From DASRSS01 sp035656335 (GTDB lineage: Bacteria; Actinomycetota; Actinomycetes; Mycobacteriales; Jatrophihabitantaceae), in assembly GCA_035656335.1 (NCBI GenBank), contig DASRSS010000190.1, positions 1 through 15,336 of the forward strand: a stretch of DNA of 15,336 nt, written 5' to 3'. Under the pieces are notes generated by a model, which saw only the letters and a program-made list of their open reading frames with translations, did no database searches and had not been told where the DNA came from. This document shows positions 6,580-13,326 of this stretch, one piece after another (position 1 is the first letter of the stretch; each line of letters opens with the position of its first letter). A program made the position numbers and the translations under genes.

Positions 6580-7479
6580 ATGACAGTGCAGAGATCCGCG
6601 CCGCAGCGGCTCGACCCCGGCGCGGGATTGACCGAACGGTTCGTCGAGCTGGCCGACGGGCGCCGGCTGCGGGCGATCGTGGCCGGCGACGGTCCCGGGC
6701 CGCTCGTCGTGTTCGAGGCGGGCATGAGCGCGCCCGCCGCGGAGTGGGTGCACACGCAGCGGCAGATCAGCGCGCGGGCGCGCACGCTCAGCTACGACCG
6801 CGCGGGTTACGGCGGCAGCGACGACGTGTCCGGCGCTCGCACCCTGGACCGGCTCGCCGCCGACCTGGCAGCCCTGCTCGACGCGCTGGGCGAGACCGCG
6901 CCGGTCGTGCTCGTCGGGCACAGCTGGGGCGGCCCGATCCTGCGGACGTTCGCCTCTCAACACCCCGAGCGCGTCGCCGGCCTGGTGTTCGTCGATGCCT
7001 CGCTCGCCGAGATCATGTCGCCCGCGGCGGCCCGGGTCACCGCCATCTCGTTCCGGGTCATGTCCGCGCTGGCACGGATCGGCGCGACCGGCCTGATCGA
7101 GAAGATCACCTATCCGCACGGGCTTTCCGCGGACATCAGCGACGCGGACCGGGCGATCATGCTGCGTGACTACGCGTGCGCGCGGGCGATGCGGGCCGGC
7201 CGGCGCGAGGCCGCGCAGATCCTTCCCGGGCTGCCGGAGCTGCGGCGCCTGCAGGCCGCCGGCACGCCGGACGTGCCGACCGTCTGCCTGCAGGCCGGAC
7301 GCGTCGACCGCGGCATGGCCAAGCTCCGTCCGCTGTTCAACCGCACCGCGGCCGAACTGATGGCCGCCGCGCCGCAGGGCAAGGTCGTCGTGGTCGACGG
7401 CGTCGGCCACCTCATCCCGCAGGAGCGACCGGACGCCGTGCGCGACGCGATCTTCGACGTGCTCGCCGCAGCGAGCTGA
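6580..7479 (+). CDS. Alpha/beta-fold hydrolase
   Basis: 299 residues. The start chosen is the ATG at 6580, 13 nt after the amidase stop and 9 nt after an AAAGG Shine-Dalgarno; earlier in-frame starts fall inside the amidase gene. The nucleophile elbow is GHSWGG with Ser115. The oxyanion region is near FEAGMSAPAAEW, SYDRAGYGGSD is the strand-4 segment usual in this family, and His277 in GVGHLIPQERPD completes the charge relay. Asp243 in QAGRVDRG is the probable acid. No signal peptide, so cytosolic. Esterase, lactonase or C-C hydrolase activity are all possible; sequence alone does not decide. The operon suggests that it acts on the same compound as the amidase and the CoA ligase. Confidence 0.9.
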   Translation: MTVQRSAPQRLDPGAGLTERFVELADGRRLRAIVAGDGPGPLVVFEAGMSAPAAEWVHTQRQISARARTLSYDRAGYGGSDDVSGARTLDRLAADLAALLDALGETAPVVLVGHSWGGPILRTFASQHPERVAGLVFVDASLAEIMSPAAARVTAISFRVMSALARIGATGLIEKITYPHGLSADISDADRAIMLRDYACARAMRAGRREAAQILPGLPELRRLQAAGTPDVPTVCLQAGRVDRGMAKLRPLFNRTAAELMAAAPQGKVVVVDGVGHLIPQERPDAVRDAIFDVLAAAS

Positions 7480-7482
7480 TCG

Positions 7483-8958
7483 ATGGCCGACACCGGCACC
7501 CCGATCGGCGTCGCCCTCGCCGAGCTCGCCCGCGAATCACCGGATGCCCCGGCCGTCACCGATGCGCGGCGGACGGTGAGCCGGCTGGACCTCGACCGGC
7601 GCACCAACCGGCTCGCCCGCGCGTACGCCCGGCTCGGCGTGACCGACGGCGACTTCGTCACCCTCGCGCTGCCGAACGGCATCGAGTTGGTCGAGGCCGC
7701 CATCGCCACGTGGAAGCTCGGCGCAACGCCGCAGCCGCTGTCCTTCCGGCTGCCCGAGCAGGAGCTGCGCTCGATCGTCGACCTGGCCAAGCCGAGCCTG
7801 ATCGTCGGGCTGGACGCCGGGCCGGCAACGCCACACGTTCCGGCCCGGTTCGAGCCGGACCCCGGCCTCGACGACGGTCCGTTGCCACCCGCGGTGGCGC
7901 CGAGCGTGAAGGCACCGACGTCCGGCGGCAGCACCGGGACGCCGAAGGTCATCGTCTCGACCGAACCCGGCGTGGCCGAGGCGCTCACGACCCTCGGCGC
8001 CATGGTGCGGCTGACCGACTCCTCGGTGTTGCTGTGTACGGGGCCGCTGTCGCACAACGGGCCGTTCCTGTTCTCGCTCGCCGGGCTCCTGCTCGGCGGC
8101 CACCTGGTCGTGATGGATCGCTTCGACGCGGAACGGGCGCTCGAACTCGTGCAGGCGCACGGCGTCACGTGGATGTACACCGTCCCGACGATGCTGCACC
8201 GGTTCGTCAAGCTCCCGGCGGACCGGCGTGACCGCTTCGACCTCGCCACGCTGCGCACCGTCCTCACCCTCGCCGCGCCGTGCGCGCAGTGGCTCAAGGA
8301 AGCCTGCGTGTCCTGGCTCGGCGCGGACCGGCTGCTGGAGCTGTACGCGGCGACCGAGGCGCACGCCGCGACGCTCATCGACGGGCACGGCTGGCTGACC
8401 CATCCGGGTTCGGTCGGACCCGTCGTCGTCGGCGAGATCTCGATCCGGAACGCGGACGGGATCGAGCTGCCGAGCGGCGAGGTCGGGGAGGTGTGGATGC
8501 GCCGCGGTGCCGGCGTCGCCGCGCCGTACCGTTATCTCGGCGCGACACCGCGGGCGAGCACCGACGGCTGGGAGTCGGTCGGTGACCGCGGCCGGCTGGA
8601 CGCGGACGGTTACCTCTACCTGGCCGACCGCGCGACGGACATGATCATCGTCGGCGGTTCCAACGTGTACCCGGCGGAGGTCGAGGCCGCGCTCGAGGAA
8701 CACCCGGACGTCCACTCGGCCTGCGTGATCGGGCTTGCCGACGACGAGTACGGCAAGGTGCTGCACGCCGTCGTGCAGACCGACTCGGACGGCTTGGACG
8801 GCGACGAGTTGACGCGACACCTGCGCAGCCGCATCGCGCCGTACAAGGTGCCGCGCAGTTACCAGTTCACCAGCGATGCGTTGCGCGACGACGCCGGGAA
8901 GCTGCGGCGCGGCCTGCTCGCGCAGCGCTTCGTCACGGGCGAGGTTCCGCAGCGCTAA
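7483..8958 (+). CDS. AMP-forming acyl-CoA synthetase (class I adenylate-forming ligase)
   Basis: 491 residues. It activates a carboxylic acid to an acyl-adenylate and then to acyl-CoA. Visible motifs: the P-loop TSGGSTGTPK (146-155), ELYAATEA (A5), GWESVGDRGRLDADGYLYLADRATDMIIVGG (A7-A8 hinge), and the catalytic Lys473 in DDAGKLRR (A10). GPLSHNGPF and LAAPCAQWLKEA resemble an actinobacterial subgroup often linked to catabolism of bulky acids (recalled family resemblance, not tested). It is somewhat shorter than typical 520-550 residue FadD proteins. It starts 3 nt after the hydrolase stop, so it is translationally coupled as the last gene of the operon. Its TAA stop overlaps the TAG of the convergent MFS gene (8955-8958). 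Confidence 0.92.
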   Translation: MADTGTPIGVALAELARESPDAPAVTDARRTVSRLDLDRRTNRLARAYARLGVTDGDFVTLALPNGIELVEAAIATWKLGATPQPLSFRLPEQELRSIVDLAKPSLIVGLDAGPATPHVPARFEPDPGLDDGPLPPAVAPSVKAPTSGGSTGTPKVIVSTEPGVAEALTTLGAMVRLTDSSVLLCTGPLSHNGPFLFSLAGLLLGGHLVVMDRFDAERALELVQAHGVTWMYTVPTMLHRFVKLPADRRDRFDLATLRTVLTLAAPCAQWLKEACVSWLGADRLLELYAATEAHAATLIDGHGWLTHPGSVGPVVVGEISIRNADGIELPSGEVGEVWMRRGAGVAAPYRYLGATPRASTDGWESVGDRGRLDADGYLYLADRATDMIIVGGSNVYPAEVEAALEEHPDVHSACVIGLADDEYGKVLHAVVQTDSDGLDGDELTRHLRSRIAPYKVPRSYQFTSDALRDDAGKLRRGLLAQRFVTGEVPQR

Positions 8959-10214
8959 CGGCCTGTGTTCTCGGCGACCGGTCGCAGTACGAGACTCAAC
9001 CCGGCGATCGCCTCGAGCACGGCGACGGCCAGCGCCGCGCCGATGCCGGCAGTCTGCACGCCCGACGCGCGGATGCCGAGTCCGATGCCCACGACCGGTA
9101 CCGAGATACCGATGTACAGGACCAGGAAGAGCACCGACGTGACAGCGCCGCGCTGCTCCGCCGGTGCCGCCGCGGTTACCGCGCCGATGCCCGCGCGAAA
9201 GCCCAGGCCCTGCCCGAGACCGGCGACGATCCCGCCGATCACCAGCAGCGCCAGCGAGCGCTGCCAGAGGGCCAACGCGATTCCCAGCGCGCCGACGCAC
9301 AGCACCGCGGCGCCGAGCGGCAACGCGACGCGCGCGCTGAACCTGGACGAGCCCAGCTGGCCGGCGGTGGACGCCGCGAACACCGCGAACACCACCAGCC
9401 CGACGACGAACAGGTTGTGCACGTCCATCACCTGGCCGAGCGCCGCCGGGCTGACGCCCGTGAACGTCCCGAGCACCACGAAGCCCGCGAATCCCGCGAG
9501 CGCCGCCTGGGCGAAAACACCGCGCACCTCGGCAGGGACGCCGAGCGACGGTCCCTTCAGGTGTGATCGTTCGGCGACGGTCTCCGGAACCAGCAGCAGC
9601 GTGGCGATAGCTGGCGCCAGCAGCACCAGGTCGATCACGTACGTGATGCGCAGCGGTATCGCCCCGTACTCGGCGATCAAACCGGCGAGCAACGGGCCGA
9701 GGCCGAGCCCGCCCATGTTGACCAGCGTCGCGACCAGGCTGCCGCGTCCGCGCGAACCCGGCGCTTCCAGCTCGACGAGGGTGACCGTGCCGGTGCCGGT
9801 GAACAGTCCGGCCGCGAGCCCGGAGAGCACGCGGCCGACGAACAGCATCGCGAGATCCTGTTCGGCCAGGAACACCACCGCGCTGACCAGCGCGACCACC
9901 AGCGCGGACAGCAGCACGACCCGCCGGCCGACCGCGTCCGACGCGTTGCCGAAGACCAGCAGCGCGATGATCACCCCGGCCGCGTACGCGGCAAAGACGA
10001 TGGTGACGATCAGTTCGGAGAAGCCGAGCTCGCTGCGGTACAGCGGGTACAGCGGAGTCGGCAGTGTCGTGCTGAGCATGGTGACGCCGAAGGCGTAGGC
10101 GACCGCGGCGAACGCAGCGCTCCGCGACAGCGTCCGCGGCTTGCGATTGGGCACGGCTTTATGCTTCCCGATCCCGCCGCCGCTCCGCGCACGGGGCCGT
10201 GGCGAAGCGATCAT
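8955..10214 (-). CDS. MFS transporter, drug/metabolite efflux type
   Basis: 419 residues with about 12 hydrophobic helices. MFS motif A appears as GNASDAVGRRVVL (about 89-101), and RVLSGLAAGLFTGTGTV matches the helix 4 region of proton antiporters, so it is most likely an exporter in the cytoplasmic membrane. The first 20 codons are Arg-rich and not membrane-like. The ATG at 10214 lacks an SD, whereas a GTG at 10154 has GGGAAG nine nt upstream, so the real start may be 10154. It follows the ankyrin gene by 3 nt (TAG-CAC-ATG), implying cotranscription. Its stop overlaps the stop of the convergent acyl-CoA synthetase. The transported compound is unknown. Confidence 0.88.
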   Translation of the reverse strand: MIASPRPRARSGGGIGKHKAVPNRKPRTLSRSAAFAAVAYAFGVTMLSTTLPTPLYPLYRSELGFSELIVTIVFAAYAAGVIIALLVFGNASDAVGRRVVLLSALVVALVSAVVFLAEQDLAMLFVGRVLSGLAAGLFTGTGTVTLVELEAPGSRGRGSLVATLVNMGGLGLGPLLAGLIAEYGAIPLRITYVIDLVLLAPAIATLLLVPETVAERSHLKGPSLGVPAEVRGVFAQAALAGFAGFVVLGTFTGVSPAALGQVMDVHNLFVVGLVVFAVFAASTAGQLGSSRFSARVALPLGAAVLCVGALGIALALWQRSLALLVIGGIVAGLGQGLGFRAGIGAVTAAAPAEQRGAVTSVLFLVLYIGISVPVVGIGLGIRASGVQTAGIGAALAVAVLEAIAGLSLVLRPVAENTGR

Positions 10215-10217
10215 GTG

Positions 10218-11714
10218 CTAAGTCGGACCGTCGTCCGCGGTGAGCGGTTCGAGCAGCTCGACGAGCAGCGGTTGGTCGAAGTAGCGCGCCCAGCCGAGCG
10301 GCGTGGCCTTGTACCGTTCGTCGCGGAGATTCGGGTCGGCACCGAGCCCGAGCAGGGTGCGGGCCAGGTCGAGGTCGCCCTTCTCGGCGGCGACATGAAG
10401 TGCCGTGTGCCAGGGGTCGTTCGCGAAAATGTCGCTGCGTCCCACTGCGTTCACGTCGAAGCCCGCCTCGACCAGCAACTCGACGGCACCCGGGGCGCCC
10501 TCGGCGGCGGCCCAGGTCACCAGGCCCGTCCGCTCACGACGCACGTCGGCAACGACCTTGGGCGGCGTGTGGCGGACTGCGTCGGCGTCGGCGGCGAGCA
10601 CCGCGGCGACGAACGAATCAGCAGGACGCAACCGTGGTGGCCGGGCACCCAGCGCACGGAGTTGGTCGGCGAGCTTGCGGTGCCCGTTGAGCAGCGCCAG
10701 TTCGATCGGCGTGTACCGCGTGGGGGAGCGCTCCTCGGCGAAGCGGCTGACCACGTCGACCCCGTGCTCGGCCAGCAGGGCGACCCGGTCGCGCTGGTCG
10801 TGGGTGATCGCCCAGGCGAGCAGGGCCCGCAGCATGTCGGTCGGCGATTCGAGCGACTCGCCGAGCAGGCAATGCCAGGGGCCGTGCGTGTCGAGACCGA
10901 GGCCGTATTCGAAGAGCAGCACGAGGTGGTCGTCGTTCGTGCCGAACATGCGGTTGTAGATCGCCTGCCCGTCGTTGGGATCGGCTCCGGCCTCCAACAG
11001 CAGCCGGGCGAACGCCAGCGCGTGCGGGTGCTCCGGTCGGCTCTGCTCGCCGCCGCCGAGCACGCCGGTGAGCACGGTGAACGGCGTGGGCAGGCCGTGC
11101 CAGAAGCGGCCGTCGTTGGGGTCCGCGCCGGCGTCGAGCAGCAGCCGCGCGGTTTTGAGCGTTGCCGCGCGCTCGATCTTCACCTCGGCGCGGGCGTAGG
11201 CCTGGTAGAGCAGCGGTGACCAGCCGTGCGGTCCGCCGGTCACCGCGGCGCCCGCGGGTCGTCCGTTCAGGTGACGGCGCACCGAGAGGACGTCAGCGCA
11301 CGCGGCCGCGACGAAGAGATCCTGTTGCGGCAGCTGCGGATGTTGCGCGAGGAGTTCAGCAGCCGCGGCTCGGTCGGCGGGTTCGTCGTCGCCGTAGGTC
11401 AGGCACGCCAACCGCAGGAATTGGTCGGCCGGCGACTCCTTGGCCGGTGCCGGCTTGCCGGGAGTCCAGGCGCGGGCCGTCACCACCTCGACGTAGTGGC
11501 GCAGACGCGCCCAACTCGCGAAGCCGTGTTCGCGAGCGAGGACGAGCTGGGCCGCGGTCAGCGGCAACCGGTCGGACGCGGGTGGCGCCGGGTGCCACTT
11601 GGCCACGCGCTTCCGCGCGGTCGGGTCGTCGCTGCGGACGGCGCGTTGCAGTTCGCGGGCCTGGTTGCGCAGCTGGCCGAGGTCGGGATCTTGAGGAAGC
11701 GCGGCCGGAGCCAT
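10218..11714 (-). CDS. Ankyrin-repeat protein
   Basis: 498 residues from the ATG at 11714, chosen because a full GAAAGGAGG lies 5 nt before it; the frame extends another 25 codons upstream but without an SD. The N-terminal part (about 11-77) is a small helical domain, DLGQLRNQARELQRAV...LTAAQLVLAREHGFASWARLRHYVE, seen in many actinobacterial ankyrin proteins. Ankyrin units follow: ARLLLDAGADPNDG (about 189), ARLLLEAGADPNDG (about 236), YTPIELALLNGHRKLADQLRALGA (about 335), VELLVEAGFDVNA, and HTALHVAAEKGDLDLARTLLGLGADPN (about 436). Ankyrin stacks bind other proteins; the partner is unknown. No signal peptide or membrane helix. It is upstream of, and probably cotranscribed with, an MFS transporter. 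Its SD is buried in a hairpin. Confidence 0.87.
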   Translation of the reverse strand: MAPAALPQDPDLGQLRNQARELQRAVRSDDPTARKRVAKWHPAPPASDRLPLTAAQLVLAREHGFASWARLRHYVEVVTARAWTPGKPAPAKESPADQFLRLACLTYGDDEPADRAAAAELLAQHPQLPQQDLFVAAACADVLSVRRHLNGRPAGAAVTGGPHGWSPLLYQAYARAEVKIERAATLKTARLLLDAGADPNDGRFWHGLPTPFTVLTGVLGGGEQSRPEHPHALAFARLLLEAGADPNDGQAIYNRMFGTNDDHLVLLFEYGLGLDTHGPWHCLLGESLESPTDMLRALLAWAITHDQRDRVALLAEHGVDVVSRFAEERSPTRYTPIELALLNGHRKLADQLRALGARPPRLRPADSFVAAVLAADADAVRHTPPKVVADVRRERTGLVTWAAAEGAPGAVELLVEAGFDVNAVGRSDIFANDPWHTALHVAAEKGDLDLARTLLGLGADPNLRDERYKATPLGWARYFDQPLLVELLEPLTADDGPT

Positions 11715-11719
11715 CGCAG

Positions 11720-11765
11720 CCTCCTTTCGCGTCCCAGCCGGTCCGCGAAGCCGGGCGAAAGGAGG
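11720..11765 (-). promoter_or_regulatory. Hairpin masking the Shine-Dalgarno of the ankyrin gene
   Basis: CCTCCTTTCGC (11720-11730) and GCGAAAGGAGG (11755-11765) are perfect 11-bp inverted repeats separated by 24 nt. Read on the minus strand, an anti-SD arm comes first, then the loop, then the arm carrying GAAAGGAGG, then CTGCG and the ATG. If the stem forms in the mRNA it covers the whole ribosome binding site. The sequence fact is direct; translational control is inference. Confidence 0.7.
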
Positions 11766-11824
11766 GATCCACGAAAACGCACGGTGCAACTCGCCGATGG
11801 GTGGGCTCAGCCCTTTCCGCGGAC

Positions 11825-11848
11825 CCGGATGCGCCCCACGCGCACCGG
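11825..11848 (-). promoter_or_regulatory. GC-rich hairpin in the leader between the GGDEF and ankyrin genes
   Basis: CCGG-A-TGCGC (11825-11834) pairs with GCGCA-CCGG (11840-11848) around a 5-nt loop: nine pairs with one bulged A. It lies about 70 nt after the GGDEF stop and about 110 nt before the ankyrin ATG. It could be the terminator of the first gene or part of the leader of the second. The rest of the 11715-11916 gap holds only the SD hairpin and a weak -10-like TAGGAT (minus strand, 11855-11850). Confidence 0.45.
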
Positions 11849-11916
11849 AATCCTAGCCGTTCCGACCACGGCCGCCTGGATGTTCGCTTCCGGCCAGCTG
11901 TCCCGGGTGCGTTTGA

Positions 11917-12969
11917 CTACACGACGGAGTTGTCGGCTGTCCTGCGACGCGGTTGGCGCGTCCGCGTGGCGGTGCGGGCGTTCTTGGCGCGGTAGAGGTC
12001 CTGGTCCGCGCGGTGCAGCAACTGGTTCAGCTCGGTCTCGTCGCCGCAGCTGACGACGCCGGCGGACCATTGCGCGGTGTGCGCGTTGCGCAGCCGCTCG
12101 ACGACCTGTTCGGCTTCGTCCCGGTCGGTGTCGGGCATGAGCAGCGCGAACTCGTCGCCGCCGTAGCGGGAGAGCAGGTCGGCACGGCGGATCTGCCCCT
12201 GCCAGGCGCCGGCGAGTTCGGTGAGTAGCTCGTCGCCTGCGACGTGGCCGTAGGTGTCGTTGACGGCCTTGAAGCCGTCGAGGTCGAGGAGCGCGATGCT
12301 GAACCGCGACTGGCCCCGACCGGCGAGCGCGAGTTCACGCTCTGCGGCGAGCTGGAAGTAGGCGCGGTTGGCGAGTCCGGTCAGCGGGTCGAGGGCGGCT
12401 TGCCGGCGCAGCTGTGCGACGAGATGCCGCAGCAGCTCCGATGCGGCCAGCACTGCGGTAGTGACTACGAGCCACGGAACGAGCAGGTCGTGCACGCCGC
12501 TGGCGACGACGCCGGCGGAGAACCCGCCAGCTGCAAGGACCGCCTGCGCACGCGCCTGGGACGTCGGGAAGAAGTACGCAGCGATCAGGGCGATGCAGAT
12601 GTAGAAGACGCCGGGCAAAATGACTCCCACGGCGGAGCCGGTCGCAGCCACGAGGGCGCTGACCATGATGGTCGCCGCGGCCAGCGCCGCGTTGAGCGGC
12701 CCCGCGCCGAGCCGGTGCCGCAGAGCTAGCAGTGGCGCAGCGATGCAGAACGAGAAGATCCCCAGACACCGAGAGAGCCCGATAGCGAGCTGCGGACTCA
12801 TCGGGAACTGCGCGCCGAGCACGCCGGCGATCCCGCCGAAGACGTACAGCAATCCGATGACCGTGGCTGCGGTGGATTGCACGGTCGGCGCATAGCGCAA
12901 CCGCGCACGACCGATGGGCCGCGCACCGGGTGATCGTCGCGCAGGCCCGCTCTTCGCGGTGGTCAGCAC
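11917..12969 (-). CDS. Membrane-bound GGDEF-domain diguanylate cyclase
   Basis: 350 residues, GTG start, the first possible start after an in-frame TGA. Residues about 31-180 hold five to six hydrophobic helices, an integral membrane sensor module resembling MASE-type domains. The GGDEF domain (about 190-335) starts DPLTGLANRAYF and has LLDLDGFKAVNDTYGHVAGDELL and the intact active site RYGGDEFALLMP (GGDEF at 270-274). An RxxD inhibitory site (Arg261 to Asp264) lies exactly five residues before GGDEF, so product feedback is likely. It should make cyclic di-GMP from two GTP at the membrane; no EAL domain is present. GGAAAG is only 2 nt before the GTG, a tight spacing. The basic C-terminal tail (TRTRQPRRR) is unusual. 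The sensed signal is unknown. Confidence 0.92.
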   Translation of the reverse strand: MLTTAKSGPARRSPGARPIGRARLRYAPTVQSTAATVIGLLYVFGGIAGVLGAQFPMSPQLAIGLSRCLGIFSFCIAAPLLALRHRLGAGPLNAALAAATIMVSALVAATGSAVGVILPGVFYICIALIAAYFFPTSQARAQAVLAAGGFSAGVVASGVHDLLVPWLVVTTAVLAASELLRHLVAQLRRQAALDPLTGLANRAYFQLAAERELALAGRGQSRFSIALLDLDGFKAVNDTYGHVAGDELLTELAGAWQGQIRRADLLSRYGGDEFALLMPDTDRDEAEQVVERLRNAHTAQWSAGVVSCGDETELNQLLHRADQDLYRAKNARTATRTRQPRRRTADNSVV

Positions 12970-13135
12970 GTCTTTCCGATTCGCATTCGTTCGTCACGTC
13001 TTCCGAGGAGTCGATCGTCACGCCGACGCCGCCCCGACCGCGTCAGTGAGCTACCGCATCGTGTCTAAGTTCGGCCAGGAGGACCCAAGCATGAGCACTC
13101 GCGCCTCCCCGCGGCGCCACCGGATGTTCGATAAG
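12970..13135. other. Gap between the GGDEF gene and the tRNA, with a small possible ORF
   Basis: 166 bp. On the plus strand AGGAGG (13077-13082) sits 8 nt before an ATG at 13091 that opens a 27-codon frame ending at TAG 13172-13174, inside the antisense of the tRNA. A weak hairpin GCGCC-N7-GGCGC (13101-13117) lies downstream of the tRNA on the minus strand and could help end its transcript. No other gene is seen. Confidence 0.35.
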
Positions 13136-13208
13136 TGCCCCCGGCAGGATTCGAACCTGCGACGCCCGGCTTAGGAGTCCGGCGCTCTATCCCCTGAGCT
13201 ACGAGGGC
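13136..13208 (-). tRNA. tRNA-Arg, anticodon CCU
   Basis: A 73-nt cloverleaf on the minus strand. Acceptor arms GCCCTCG and CGGGGGC pair with one U-G wobble. The D-arm is GCTC/GAGC, and the T-arm is GCAGG-TTCGAAT-CCTGC. The anticodon loop CTCCTAA gives anticodon CCU (plus-strand AGG at 13173-13175), decoding AGG arginine. The anticodon stem CCGGA/GCCGG has an A-G mismatch at the pair closing the loop. The 3' CCA is not encoded; the gene runs into ACTT. A possible -10 TATCCT lies on the minus strand at 13247-13242. Confidence 0.93.
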
Positions 13209-13326
13209 CTTCTCGGCACGAGGGCCTGGTCGGCTGGGCCAAGGATACGGGCTCCAAGTTGCGCGCCCGCCGATCGGCGACAGGATCGAGCAAGCAGCGG
13301 ATGTCCGCCGACCCCGGGAGGGTGCA

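Noticed and set aside
4794..6785. 663-codon minus-strand open frame opposite the amidase and tetR
   Set aside because: An Arg/Gly/Ala-rich antisense frame typical of high-GC DNA; no domain is visible, and the plus strand carries clear amidase motifs.
7537..9300. 587-codon minus-strand open frame opposite the acyl-CoA synthetase
   Set aside because: Compositionally an antisense shadow, and it crosses the end of the real MFS gene.
11715..11789. 25-codon N-terminal extension of the ankyrin protein
   Set aside because: It lacks an SD and lies over the SD hairpin. The ATG at 11714 has GAAAGGAGG five bases upstream.
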